Origin: an uncultured bacterium
Lineage (GTDB): Bacteria; Bacteroidota; Bacteroidia; CAILMK01
NCBI GenBank assembly: GCA_903829945.1
Contig: CAIKRV010000043.1
Span: 1-46,324 of the forward strand
Length of the DNA stretch: 46,324 bases
Direction: 5' to 3'
The first letter of the stretch is position 1. Each line of letters opens with the position of its first letter. Below are positions 19,797 to 28,904 of the stretch, one piece after another. A program made the position numbers and the translations under genes. Under the pieces are notes generated by a model. That model was not told the DNA's origin. It saw nothing but the letters and a program-made list of their open reading frames with translations, and searched no databases.

Positions 19797-21254
19797 TTAT
19801 TTTTCAAGTTCCTCAGCAAGCAGACGATTTGTCTTCTTTGGATCAGCCTTGCCTCCTGATTTTTTCATTACTTCTCCCATAAATAAACCCAACAATCCTT
19901 TCTTTCCTGCTTTATATTCCAAAACTTTCTCAGGATAGGCAGCAATTGCTTCCTGAATATAGGTTAAAATAATGCTATCATCATCTTCCTGAATTAAGTT
20001 CAATTCTTTAACCAAATCCTGAATTCCGGTAGCACCTTTGCGCTTGACCAACTCCGGAAATAGTTTTTGTGAAGCTACAGAAAAACTCAGTTTATTTGCA
20101 TCCACTAATTTAATGATTTCTGCAATAAAATCAGCTTTTATTTCAAAATCATCAAAGCCTATGGCATTTTCATTTAAAAAAGAACGAACCGGACCATTTA
20201 ACCAATTGGCAGCAGCCTTGTAGTTTTGCGTCAGTTTAATTAGTTCTTGGTAGTAGTCCGCTGATTCTTTTTCTGCCACAATAACTGCAGCATCATAATC
20301 GGAAAGCCCAAATTCATTGACGAAACGATGATGCAAAGCGCGTGGTAATTCCGGCATCAAGACACGAACCTTTTGTATATCCTCCTCAGTAACCACCACC
20401 GGCGGGATATCCGGCTCCGGAAAATAGCGATAATCATTGACCAATTCCTTGGCACGCATTGCAAATGTTTCTCCTTTTACAGGGTCAAAGCCTCTGGTTT
20501 CACCGAGTACTCTTTCGCCTTTTTCCATCATATTGGTTTGACGAATGATTTCGTGAGCAATGGCACGCTGAACATTTCTAATAGAATTCAGATTTTTTAT
20601 TTCCACCTTAGTATTGAAAGCAGTGGTGCCTTTTAAACGAATGGAGACATTGGCATCACAACGCAAGCTACCTTCCTCCATATTGCCATCGCAAATACCC
20701 AAATAACGTACCGTCTTTCTAATTTCAATGAGGTATTGATAGGCTTCCTCCGGCAAATGCATATCAGGTTCCGAAACGATTTCTATCAAGGGAACGCCTG
20801 CTCTATTCAAATCAATCAAAGAGGAAAAAGGATCCAAATCATGGATACTCTTTCCTGAATCTTCTTCAAGAATTATTTTATCTAAACGAATGGATTTTGT
20901 ACCGCCGTCTGCAGTATTAATAATAATTGCCCCTTCGGTGCAAATTGGGTTGGTATATTGCGTAATTTGATAACCCTTGGGTAAATCCGCATAAAAATAA
21001 TTTTTGCGTGAATAATGGGTCCGTTTGTGAATTTTGCTATTACAAGCCAAGCCCATTTTTAATGCAAATTTCAATGCTTCAATATTGGGTTTAGGCAGGG
21101 TGCCCGGATGCCCCAAGCTTATCGGACTTACCTGCGTATTAGGAGCAGCTCCATACACATACGCATCACCACAAAATGCTTTTGTTTGTGTGTTTAATTG
21201 CGCATGGACTTCTAATCCTATTACCGCTTCATATTTATCGTTAGCTGTAGTCAT
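19797..21254 (-). CDS. gatB: Asp-tRNA(Asn)/Glu-tRNA(Gln) amidotransferase subunit B
   Basis: 485 aa, the normal length. It is the tRNA-binding and kinase subunit of the GatCAB amidotransferase, which converts misacylated Glu-tRNA(Gln) and/or Asp-tRNA(Asn) to the amidated forms using ammonia from GatA. Signature segments include 'IGLEVHAQLNTQTKAFCGD' at the start, 'PLIEIVSEPD', 'GSLRCDANVS' and 'EIKNLNS', followed by the helical GatB/YqeY tail (about 335-485) ending in a Lys/Glu-rich helix. gatA and gatC are not in the window. The start is 18 bases after the alaS stop, suggesting one transcript. Confidence 0.97.
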   Translation of the reverse strand: MTTANDKYEAVIGLEVHAQLNTQTKAFCGDAYVYGAAPNTQVSPISLGHPGTLPKPNIEALKFALKMGLACNSKIHKRTHYSRKNYFYADLPKGYQITQYTNPICTEGAIIINTADGGTKSIRLDKIILEEDSGKSIHDLDPFSSLIDLNRAGVPLIEIVSEPDMHLPEEAYQYLIEIRKTVRYLGICDGNMEEGSLRCDANVSIRLKGTTAFNTKVEIKNLNSIRNVQRAIAHEIIRQTNMMEKGERVLGETRGFDPVKGETFAMRAKELVNDYRYFPEPDIPPVVVTEEDIQKVRVLMPELPRALHHRFVNEFGLSDYDAAVIVAEKESADYYQELIKLTQNYKAAANWLNGPVRSFLNENAIGFDDFEIKADFIAEIIKLVDANKLSFSVASQKLFPELVKRKGATGIQDLVKELNLIQEDDDSIILTYIQEAIAAYPEKVLEYKAGKKGLLGLFMGEVMKKSGGKADPKKTNRLLAEELEK

Positions 21255-21272
21255 TTGTTACTTTAATCCGAA

Positions 21273-23921
21273 TTATTTATTTATTTTTTCAAGGATCAAT
21301 CGCTTACCTTCTGCCAAGGCTTGATCCAAATGTGCCGGTTTTTTACCTCCTGCCGATGCAAATAGAGCTTGTCCGCCGCCACCTCCATCAATTGCCTTAG
21401 ATATTTCGCGAATAATAGTACCGGCATTAATGTCGTATTTTTTTGAAATATGTTCAGGTACACTGAGCCATAAATTGGCTTTATCATTTTTTCCGGCACC
21501 TAAAAGCACGATGCCATTTTCGAGTTTGGCCTTCAAATCAAAAATTATATTCTTGCCGTCATCCGGACTTTCCAAGGATAAATTTTCCACCAATAAAGAA
21601 AGTGATCCATTCGCCAATAATATATTTTTTGACATCAATTCTTCACTCATTTGCTGTGCCAGTCCGGCTTTGAGTTTTTCAATATCGCCTTGTAAGGCTT
21701 TATTATTTTCTCTGAGTAAATCGATGGCACCTACCAAATCTTTAGGATTCTTCAAGGTTTCCTTCACTTCATTGAGCAAGTCCAATTGCGTTTCTATATA
21801 TTTTTCTGCGCCACTGCCCGTAACTGCTTCTATACGTCTAACCCCTGCGGCAACTGCACCCTCGGAAATAATTTTAAAATATCCTATTTGTCCGGTTGCC
21901 GGCACATGGATGCCCCCACACAATTCAATAGAATATTTAGGGTCGAATGTAATCATACGAACATGGTCGCCATATTTTTCTCCGAATAGCGCCATGGCCC
22001 CTTTGCTTACCGCTTCATTAAATGGAATGGAACGATCCTCATGCAGAACAATATTTTCTCTTATTTTTTCATTAACGATCATTTCAACTTTGCGAATTTC
22101 TTCTGCATTCATTTTAGCAAAATGTGAAAAGTCAAATCTTAAAGCGTCTGCATTTACCAGTGAGCCTTTTTGTGCCACATGAGTACCAAGCACCATGCGC
22201 AGGGCTGCATGCAATAAATGCGTTGCACTATGGTTATTCGCCGTATCTCTACGCAACTCTTTATTTACTTGCGCTTGCCAAATACCTTCCAATTGTTTCG
22301 GCAATTTTTCAGATACCTGAATAATTAAATCATTTTCTTTAAAAGTATTAATTATTAATATAGATTCTTGTCCACAAATAATACTTCCTTTATCACCAAC
22401 TTGTCCGCCGCCTTCCGGATAAAATGGGGTTTGATCAAAAACCAATTGAAATGTTTCTTTTGCTTTTTGAACTACTTTTCTATAGCGAATAATTTTTACC
22501 TCTGCGGCTAATAAATCATATCCCAAAAATTTAGTCGGTCCATGATCCGGATTAATTTGTACCCAATCACTTTCTTCTTTGGAAGCAGCTGCACGAGAGC
22601 GTTCTTTTTGTTTTTGTAATTCGATGGCAAATCCTTCTACATCTACTTCAAAACCTTGTTCCCTGGCCATTAATTGGGTTAAATCGAAAGGAAAACCGAA
22701 GGTATCATACAACTCAAATGCAAAAGTAGCAGCAATGCGTTTTCCTTGCAATGTGCTCACATATTTTTCAAATAATTTGGTTCCCGCAGCCAAGGTTCTT
22801 AAAAAAGAGGCTTCCTCTTCATGCACCACTTTTTTAATAAAATCTTCCTGTTTAATTACTTCAGGAAACACCTCTTTAAATTGCCGGGCCAATACAGTTA
22901 TTAATTGATAAATATAAGGTTCTTCCCTACCTAAAAAAGTATAGCCGTATCGCACTGCTCTTCTTAAAATTCTCCTGATAACATAGCCTGCTCCATTATT
23001 GGAAGGCAACTGTCCATCTGCAATCGTAAAAGTAATGGCGCGGATATGATCGGCAATAACTCTTAAAGCAATGTCAATTTTTTCATCTTTGCCGTAAGTT
23101 ATTTTAAAATCCAATTCCATTTTTTTAATTAATGGCTGGAAAATATCCGTATCATAATTGGAAGATTTACCTTGCAATGCTCTCACCAAACGCTCCAAGC
23201 CCATACCGGTATCGACATGCTGGGCAGGAAGTTTTTCCAAACTACCATCCGCTTTGCGATTAAATTCCATGAATACATTATTCCATATTTCAATCACCTG
23301 CGGATGGTCGTTATTGACCAAAGTTTTTCCTTCTATTTGTTTGCGTTCTTCATCATTTCGCAAATCAATATGAATTTCAGTACAAGGGCCACACGGACCG
23401 GTATCGCCCATTTCCCAAAAATTATCTTTTTTAGAACCATTAATAATTCTTGATTCCGGTATTAAAGCCTTCCATGCATCAAAAGCTTCCTGATCAAAGG
23501 GTAGATTTTCTTTTTCATATCCTTCAAAAACCGTAACGTATAATTTATCCTTAGGTATTTGATAAACATCCGTTAATAATTCCCAGGCCCAGGCAATGGC
23601 TTCCTTTTTAAAATAATCCCCAAAACTCCAATTCCCCAGCATTTCAAACATGGTATGATGGTAGGTATCAATACCAACCTCTTCCAAATCATTGTGCTTT
23701 CCGGAAACCCGCAAACATTTTTGAGTATCGGCAATGCGCTTATCAATTGCGGGTTTATTACCTAAAAAATAATCTTTAAATTGATTCATCCCTGCATTTG
23801 TAAACATCAATGTAGGGTCATCCTTCACCACTATAGGAGCGGAAGGAACGATTTTATGGCCTTTTTGCTTGAAAAATTCAAGAAAAAGGTTCCGTATTTC
23901 ATTTGCGGTCAAGTTAGACAT
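21273..23921 (-). CDS. alaS: Alanyl-tRNA synthetase
   Basis: 882 aa from the ATG at 23921. It charges tRNA(Ala) and edits Ser/Gly mischarging. The class II catalytic core occupies the first 450 residues or so ('PTLMFTNAGMNQFKDYFLG', 'GCGPCTEIH' equivalent GPCGPCTEIH). The editing domain has HSATHLLH and the CGGIH zinc-site motif. The C-Ala domain has a Gly-rich GGGGGQA segment. I prefer this start over the in-frame TTG at 23933 because that TTG is part of the -7 promoter box and the encoded protein would start before the transcript. It heads an alaS-gatB-redoxin-udk run. The leader is very short. Confidence 0.97.
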   Translation of the reverse strand: MSNLTANEIRNLFLEFFKQKGHKIVPSAPIVVKDDPTLMFTNAGMNQFKDYFLGNKPAIDKRIADTQKCLRVSGKHNDLEEVGIDTYHHTMFEMLGNWSFGDYFKKEAIAWAWELLTDVYQIPKDKLYVTVFEGYEKENLPFDQEAFDAWKALIPESRIINGSKKDNFWEMGDTGPCGPCTEIHIDLRNDEERKQIEGKTLVNNDHPQVIEIWNNVFMEFNRKADGSLEKLPAQHVDTGMGLERLVRALQGKSSNYDTDIFQPLIKKMELDFKITYGKDEKIDIALRVIADHIRAITFTIADGQLPSNNGAGYVIRRILRRAVRYGYTFLGREEPYIYQLITVLARQFKEVFPEVIKQEDFIKKVVHEEEASFLRTLAAGTKLFEKYVSTLQGKRIAATFAFELYDTFGFPFDLTQLMAREQGFEVDVEGFAIELQKQKERSRAAASKEESDWVQINPDHGPTKFLGYDLLAAEVKIIRYRKVVQKAKETFQLVFDQTPFYPEGGGQVGDKGSIICGQESILIINTFKENDLIIQVSEKLPKQLEGIWQAQVNKELRRDTANNHSATHLLHAALRMVLGTHVAQKGSLVNADALRFDFSHFAKMNAEEIRKVEMIVNEKIRENIVLHEDRSIPFNEAVSKGAMALFGEKYGDHVRMITFDPKYSIELCGGIHVPATGQIGYFKIISEGAVAAGVRRIEAVTGSGAEKYIETQLDLLNEVKETLKNPKDLVGAIDLLRENNKALQGDIEKLKAGLAQQMSEELMSKNILLANGSLSLLVENLSLESPDDGKNIIFDLKAKLENGIVLLGAGKNDKANLWLSVPEHISKKYDINAGTIIREISKAIDGGGGGQALFASAGGKKPAHLDQALAEGKRLILEKINK

Positions 23922-23930
23922 AGTATAGTG

Positions 23931-23938
23931 CAAATTTA
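23931..23938 (-). promoter_or_regulatory. -7 promoter box of alaS
   Basis: TAAATTTG on the minus strand matches TAnnTTTG. Only 9 bases separate it from the alaS ATG, so the mRNA leader should be a few bases at most. Confidence 0.65.
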
Positions 23939-23997
23939 GGAGAATTTAGGAAGTAAAAAGAATGCGAATAGAATTCCATTAAATTGAGCTATACAGT

Positions 23998-24059
23998 TTA
24001 TCAACAAGCTGTTAATAAAATTTAAGGATGTTTATATTATTGAAGACTCTTGTGGATAA
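23998..24059. promoter_or_regulatory. Cluster of DnaA-box-like sites upstream of alaS
   Basis: TTATCAACA (23998-24006) and TGTTAATAA (24010-24018) form an inverted pair around a 3-bp spacer. TGTGGATAA (24051-24059) is a perfect DnaA box (TTATCCACA) on the minus strand. All lie in the 209-bp gap between the fhs stop and the alaS start. Binding by DnaA is inferred from the consensus only. Confidence 0.4.
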
Positions 24060-24130
24060 GGCCTAAAAACAATGTTAATGCAATGTCTATAACTTCAAAA
24101 AGTATTATTCATTTAGGGGCAAAAACCTTA

Positions 24131-25801
24131 TTAACTTAAACCGCTAATATTGCCATGAATATCAATATCCATACCTTCTGCTGCAGGTACAGCAGGTAAG
24201 CCCGGCATACGCATCATATCTCCGGCAATTGGAACGATAAAGCCCGCTCCCGCCGCAATTTCAATTTCGCGGATCGCTAGTTTAAAGCCTTCCGGTTTCC
24301 CTAAAATGCTTGGATTATCCGTAAAAGAATATTGGGTTTTTGCAATGCAAACCGGCAAGGCATTTAATCCCAATTTATTGATTTTCTTAATATCTGCCTT
24401 TGCTTTTATGCTCAACTCAATACCATCTGCCCCATATATTTTCCGAGCAATGGTTTCAATTTTTTCTTCTATACTTAATTCCCAATTATAAAGTGGTTTA
24501 AAATTAGACTTGCCGTCTTCCACAGCTTTAATGACTTCCTCTGCTAAATGCAAAGCTCCTTTCCCCCCTTCCGCCCAATGGCGCGATACAGCCACTTGCA
24601 CCCCTAATTCCTTACATCGATGGATTACATGATCTATTTCAGTAGCAGTATCATAAATAAAATGGTTGATGGCCACCACCGGGGTAAGACCAAATTGTTG
24701 CGCATTTTCCAAATGTTTTTCCAAATTGTGGAAGCCACGTTCCAAGGCAGGAATATCCTCATTTTTTAAATCTTCCAAGGCAGCACCGCCATGGTATTTC
24801 AGGGCGCGTATCGTAGCCACTAAAACTACTGCTTTGGGTTTGATGCCGGCATAAGGACATTTTATATCCAGGAATTTTTCACCGCCCAAATCAAATCCAA
24901 ATCCTGCTTCCGTGATTACCCAGTTGCTTAAAGACATTCCCATTTTTGTAGCTACAATAGTATTGGTGCCTTGGGCAATATTTGCAAATGGTCCTCCATG
25001 AATAATGGCAGGATTTCCTTCCATCGTTTGCACTAAATTCGGACGAATAGCATCCTTTAATAATACAGCCATTGCGCCATGTGCATTCAGGTCCCTGGCA
25101 TAGATCGCTTGGCCATCAAAAGTTAGGCCTACAAAAATATTTCCTAAACGATTTTTTAAATCTTCCAAATTATTAGACAAGCACAAAATAGCCATGACCT
25201 CGGAAGCAGCCGTAATATCAAATCCTGCTTCACGCGGAACGCCATTTGCAGTCCCTCCCAACCCAATCACCATTTTTCTCAAGGCCCGATCATTCATATC
25301 CATTACTCTCTTCCAAGAAATGCTACGCGGGTCAAGATTTAAAGAACGTTTTTTGCTTTGCAAATTATTATCAATAAGTGCCGCCAGTAAATTATTGGCC
25401 TTTTCTATCGCAGAAAAATCACCCGTAAAATGCAAGTTAATATCCTCCATGGGAATGACTTGAGAATACCCTCCGCCTGTAGCGCCGCCCTTCATGCCAA
25501 AAACCGGACCTAATGATGGCTCTCTAAGTACGGCAATAGCCTTTTTCCCCAACAAATTTAAACCTTCCGTCAAGCCCACGGTGGTGGTGGTTTTCCCCTC
25601 ACCTGCAGGAGTTGGTGATATAGCTGAAACTAAAATTAAATTCGCTTCCTTTATTTTATTTTCATCAATTAATGATAATGGCAATTTTGCCTTATGCCGA
25701 CCATAATAATCCAATAAAACTTCCGGTATATTTATTGATTTTGCAATATCGGCAATAGGACGAATTTCAGAGGCTCTTGCAATTTCTAAATCTGTCTTCA
25801 T
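24131..25801 (-). CDS. fhs: Formate--tetrahydrofolate ligase
   Basis: 556 aa, the family's normal length. It makes 10-formyl-tetrahydrofolate from formate, THF and ATP, feeding purine synthesis and initiator tRNA formylation. The P-loop TPAGEGKTTT is near residues 63-72. The family signatures 'REPSLGPVFGMKGGATGGG' and 'HFTGDFSAI' follow directly, and 'GPFANIAQGTN' is conserved further on. The C-terminus keeps the usual 'GDMMRMPGLP' segment. It begins 33 bases after the acidic 151-aa gene and has no obvious promoter of its own, so both probably share the promoter at 26308-26315. Confidence 0.97.
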   Translation of the reverse strand: MKTDLEIARASEIRPIADIAKSINIPEVLLDYYGRHKAKLPLSLIDENKIKEANLILVSAISPTPAGEGKTTTTVGLTEGLNLLGKKAIAVLREPSLGPVFGMKGGATGGGYSQVIPMEDINLHFTGDFSAIEKANNLLAALIDNNLQSKKRSLNLDPRSISWKRVMDMNDRALRKMVIGLGGTANGVPREAGFDITAASEVMAILCLSNNLEDLKNRLGNIFVGLTFDGQAIYARDLNAHGAMAVLLKDAIRPNLVQTMEGNPAIIHGGPFANIAQGTNTIVATKMGMSLSNWVITEAGFGFDLGGEKFLDIKCPYAGIKPKAVVLVATIRALKYHGGAALEDLKNEDIPALERGFHNLEKHLENAQQFGLTPVVAINHFIYDTATEIDHVIHRCKELGVQVAVSRHWAEGGKGALHLAEEVIKAVEDGKSNFKPLYNWELSIEEKIETIARKIYGADGIELSIKAKADIKKINKLGLNALPVCIAKTQYSFTDNPSILGKPEGFKLAIREIEIAAGAGFIVPIAGDMMRMPGLPAVPAAEGMDIDIHGNISGLS

Positions 25802-25834
25802 TTTTAAATAAAACTTTAATTTATCGGATGTATA

Positions 25835-26290
25835 TTAAGATAAGGGTGGAATAATTTCAACTTCATCTACCAAAAAAGCATAAGCTACATATTCGCTATC
25901 ATCTGCTTCTTCTTCTTCCATTTCATCCTCCTCTTCTTCATCATCACTCAATTCATATAAAGTAGTATGCAAAACCACACTATTTACTTCCAATGTCATA
26001 TTATAAACATCTTCAACTTTAATGGTAATGGGTGCTTCGGAGGCTTCATTGGTTAATTTATCCGCGATGGCTGAAGCAATTGGACTGGCTGCAGTTTTAA
26101 TACTTCTGAGAATCGTGTTTAATTGGGAAAAAGTCATTCCAAAAGTAGCGAAATATTCTACCCCAAAATAAGGAACCCTGCAGTACAATGTAATATCATC
26201 GGTATCATCAAATAATATTTCATCGATGGCAAATATATCAAAACTAAAACTCCGTTCTCTTCCAAATTTGACGCCTAAATCTTCTTCCAT
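25835..26290 (-). CDS. Acidic protein of unknown function
   Basis: 151 aa, not recognised. There is no signal peptide or membrane segment. The first 110 residues look like an alternating beta/alpha domain with several Asp/Glu pairs. Residues about 115-133 are a nearly continuous Asp/Glu stretch, followed by a hydrophobic tail (about 134-151). The overall charge is strongly negative. The codon pattern and the upstream promoter box (TACCTTTG, 26308-26315) suggest a real gene. It sits 33 bases upstream of fhs in the same orientation, so the two are probably cotranscribed, but nothing links its function to C1 metabolism. Confidence 0.7.
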   Translation of the reverse strand: MEEDLGVKFGRERSFSFDIFAIDEILFDDTDDITLYCRVPYFGVEYFATFGMTFSQLNTILRSIKTAASPIASAIADKLTNEASEAPITIKVEDVYNMTLEVNSVVLHTTLYELSDDEEEEDEMEEEEADDSEYVAYAFLVDEVEIIPPLS

Positions 26291-26307
26291 TTTAATATTT
26301 ATTAGAG

Positions 26308-26315
26308 CAAAGGTA
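26308..26315 (-). promoter_or_regulatory. -7 promoter box of the acidic protein/fhs unit
   Basis: TACCTTTG on the minus strand matches TAnnTTTG exactly, 17 bases before the ATG at 26290. Confidence 0.6.
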
Positions 26316-26549
26316 ATAAAAGCAATGATAAGGATAATAAAATTTCATTTAGTTGATTTTCAATTATATATATGTTATTTTCCGTTAGGCTTCCTTAAAA
26401 ATCGAATGGTCTTAAGCCTTTCATTAAGGTAGTTCAGTCAACGAATTATTCCAATTATTATTGCCCATTAAAGAGGTGGCTTGCAAGCGAAAAAGGTAGA
26501 AAGCAACTCATTTTAAAAATAAATCGAAATATCGATTGTAATTTGCCGC

Positions 26550-26557
26550 TAAATTTG
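26550..26557 (+). promoter_or_regulatory. -7 promoter box of the RluA-family gene
   Basis: TAAATTTG matches TAnnTTTG and ends 10 bases before the ATG at 26568. A small palindrome (AATCGA/TCGATT, 26522-26537) lies just upstream, about where the -33 contact would be. Confidence 0.6.
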
Positions 26558-26567
26558 AGCCTTTAAG

Positions 26568-27311
26568 ATGAAGCTACCCCTAATAAAAGATATTATATTA
26601 TTTGAAGACGAACATTTATTAATACTGAATAAACCTCCACAATTAGTTTCAGATCAGGACAATGCAGAAGGGAAATTGAGTTTAAAGGATTTATTGCACC
26701 GGTATTACCCGAATGCCATGTTATGTCATCGATTAGATAAGGAAACGAGTGGTGCCATTATAGCGGCCAAGGATGAAGAAAGCTACCGAATGATTTCAAT
26801 TAAATTTCAAAAAAGAGAAATTGATAAAGAATATCATGCCTTGGTAAGAGGGGCTCATTCCTGGAAAGAGATTACCATTGATTTACCTATTCGAAAAGCG
26901 GGAGCTTTCAGGGCAGTTATTGATAAAAATGAAGGAAAACGAGCACAAACCCTCGTTTCCGCCGAAGAAACTTTTAAAGATTTCACTTTGGTCAGTGCGC
27001 GCCCATTCAGTGGAAGGTTTCACCAAGTGAGAATCCACTTGGCCTCCGTAGCCTGCCCTTTGGTAGGCGATACCCTGTATGGAGGTAAGCCCTTTTTCCT
27101 GTCGGAAATAAAACGGAAGTTCAGAACCTCTAAAAATGAAGAAGAATTACCCATGATGGATAGAGCCGCATTGCATGCCAGGGCCCTTCGCTTTGAATAT
27201 CCGGAAGGCAAAACATTGGAGGTGATAGCGCCATATCCGAAAGATTATGAAATTACCCTAAAAATGCTAAGAAAATTCAATGCCTTTCCGGGGCAAAAAA
27301 TTGAAAATTAA
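26568..27311 (+). CDS. RluA-family pseudouridine synthase
   Basis: 247 aa. It isomerises specific uridines to pseudouridine in rRNA or tRNA. The catalytic motif HRLDKETSG is present, with the nucleophilic Asp at residue 57. 'FSGRFHQVRIHLA' (about 146-158) is the family's conserved R-x-H-Q-(I/V)-R segment, and 'PLVGDTLYGG' follows. There is no N-terminal S4 domain, so it is the short form related to RluA/RluC/TruC; the target uridine cannot be told from the sequence. It is divergent from the acidic-protein/fhs unit across a 277-bp gap that holds both promoters. Confidence 0.9.
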   Translation: MKLPLIKDIILFEDEHLLILNKPPQLVSDQDNAEGKLSLKDLLHRYYPNAMLCHRLDKETSGAIIAAKDEESYRMISIKFQKREIDKEYHALVRGAHSWKEITIDLPIRKAGAFRAVIDKNEGKRAQTLVSAEETFKDFTLVSARPFSGRFHQVRIHLASVACPLVGDTLYGGKPFFLSEIKRKFRTSKNEEELPMMDRAALHARALRFEYPEGKTLEVIAPYPKDYEITLKMLRKFNAFPGQKIEN

Positions 27312-27410
27312 TAAAATTTGTTTTAACATACCGTTTAATTTTAACGGCGTCAAAGACTTTATTTATCCATGAAATAATAATATAATTTTATTGTTCTGTG
27401 GACTTATCCT

Positions 27411-27418
27411 TACCTTTG
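27411..27418 (+). promoter_or_regulatory. -7 promoter box of ndk
   Basis: TACCTTTG matches TAnnTTTG, 16 bases before the ndk ATG. A TTG at 27391-27393, 17 bp upstream, may be the -33 element. Confidence 0.6.
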
Positions 27419-27434
27419 CGGTAAATTTTATTTT

Positions 27435-27851
27435 ATGAGTAATATTACATTGACCATTATCAAACCGGATGCCGTAAAAGATGGACATACCGGCGCCATT
27501 CTTGACCAAATTATTAAAGCAGGCTTCAAAGTAAAAGCAATGAAGTTAAAACATTTGAGCGCTGCTGAAGCAGGAAAATTTTATGAAGTACATAAAGAAA
27601 GACCTTTTTATAATGACCTCGTAAAATATATGAGTTCAGGTCCTGTGGTTCCTGCCGTCCTTGAAAAAGATGATGCAGTTGCTAGTTTCCGTACCTTAAT
27701 TGGAGCCACCAATCCTGCCAATGCAGACGAAGGCACCATTCGTAAAAATTTCGGAAAATCATTGGAAAGCAATGCTATTCATGGTTCCGACAGCAATGAG
27801 AATGCCTTAATTGAAGCCGGCTTCTTTTTTGCAGGTACTGAAATATACTAA
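27435..27851 (+). CDS. ndk: Nucleoside-diphosphate kinase
   Basis: 138 aa, typical length. It transfers the gamma phosphate of NTPs to NDPs through a phospho-His intermediate and keeps the NTP/dNTP pools balanced. 'TIKPDAV' near the start and the catalytic-His motif NAIHGSDS near residue 115 are both present, together with the '[12 protein letters not shown]' segment and the C-terminal '[12 protein letters not shown]'. It is a stand-alone gene with its own promoter. Functionally it would supply the nucleotides used by the ribonucleotide reductase further along, though the two are not linked as an operon. Confidence 0.98.
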   Translation: MSNITLTIIKPDAVKDGHTGAILDQIIKAGFKVKAMKLKHLSAAEAGKFYEVHKERPFYNDLVKYMSSGPVVPAVLEKDDAVASFRTLIGATNPANADEGTIRKNFGKSLESNAIHGSDSNENALIEAGFFFAGTEIY

Positions 27852-27923
27852 TTGATTAGAATAAAACGTTTATATTAATTATTATAGGTTTAATTCTATT
27901 AACACCTTTTAACTATTTGTATT

Positions 27924-28856
27924 ATGGAAAAACAAGAAGAAAAGAAAGATCGAAAAGGAGCCATACTTTGGTTACTTCTATTACTTTTACTTGGTTCCCT
28001 TGGCTTAAACATTTATTTATTTAGCGCTACTGAAAAGAAAGATCAGCTACTAAATAAAGAGATGGTGGATAGTGATCACCTGAGAACTGATTTCCAAAAA
28101 CAAATGGATAGCGCAAAAGCACAATTGCAACAGTACAAGGGAAAAACTGCTGAAATGGATGCTTTAATTAAGCAAAAAGAACAGGATTTGGAAGAAAAAG
28201 CCAAACGTATATCTGTACTTTTAAGAGATAATAGGGTTACCTACAACAAATTTGTAGATGCTAAAGATGAAATAGATAAATGGAAATACTATGCAGGAAA
28301 GTATTTGAAACAGGTAGATGAGCTTTCTGAAGAAAATAAGAGGCTTAGTGCTGAAAACAAAGGCTTGAATGAGGTGGTTCAAAAGAACAAAAAAGACATG
28401 GATAAGCTTATAGATGAGAATATTACCTATAAGAATAAAGTGTCTTTGGGCGAACAATTGAAAGCCACCAATATTAATATTACCGGGATTAAGATGCGTA
28501 GTAGTGGTAAAGAGCGTGAAACCAATAGGGCCGGACAAATTGAAAAAATTAAGATTTGTTTCGATATACCTGAAAATCACGTAGCTAATAATGGCAACCG
28601 AGATATTTATATCAAAGTAAATGACCCATCCGGCCAACCGGTAGTGATTCAAAGTTTGGGCTCAGGTACATTTTCCTATCAAGGTGCTGAATCCAGCTTT
28701 ACTACTAAGGAACAGATATTTTACGATAATGATCCTAAAAATTATTGTGTTTATTGGGGCTTTGCCAAAGATGCACACCTAAAAAGTGGCACCTATACCA
28801 TAGAACTTTATACGGAAGGATATCAGATGGGCGCGAAGAATTTTACAGTTAAATAA
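27924..28856 (+). CDS. Membrane-anchored coiled-coil protein, function unknown
   Basis: 310 aa. A short basic cytoplasmic N-terminus leads into one Leu-rich transmembrane segment (about residues 13-33). A long charged heptad-like region (about 36-165) is almost certainly a coiled coil. The C-terminal 140 residues look like a beta-sandwich (TNINITGIKM..., VNDPSGQPVV, ending YQMGAKNFTVK). The topology suggests an inner-membrane anchor holding a periplasmic rod and head. I do not recognise a named family. It ends at an 18-bp hairpin terminator and is followed by the PpiD-like foldase gene, but the terminator makes them separate units. Confidence 0.75.
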   Translation: MEKQEEKKDRKGAILWLLLLLLLGSLGLNIYLFSATEKKDQLLNKEMVDSDHLRTDFQKQMDSAKAQLQQYKGKTAEMDALIKQKEQDLEEKAKRISVLLRDNRVTYNKFVDAKDEIDKWKYYAGKYLKQVDELSEENKRLSAENKGLNEVVQKNKKDMDKLIDENITYKNKVSLGEQLKATNINITGIKMRSSGKERETNRAGQIEKIKICFDIPENHVANNGNRDIYIKVNDPSGQPVVIQSLGSGTFSYQGAESSFTTKEQIFYDNDPKNYCVYWGFAKDAHLKSGTYTIELYTEGYQMGAKNFTVK

Positions 28857-28904
28857 TTGAAATACATTTTTTTAGCTCTTTTTTTCGTCTAAATAATATC
28901 AAAT

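Noticed and set aside
21430-22182. 250-codon open frame on the plus strand inside alaS
   Set aside because: It is fully antisense to the conserved alaS editing and C-terminal domains, has no promoter box, and its translation is a Ser/Phe-rich shadow.
23931-23933. TTG start for alaS
   Set aside because: It is inside the TAAATTTG promoter box, so it would not be transcribed; the ATG at 23921 gives the normal N-terminus.
28221-28652. 143-codon open frame on the minus strand
   Set aside because: Antisense to the coiled-coil gene; it arises from the Lys/Glu-rich codons of that gene.
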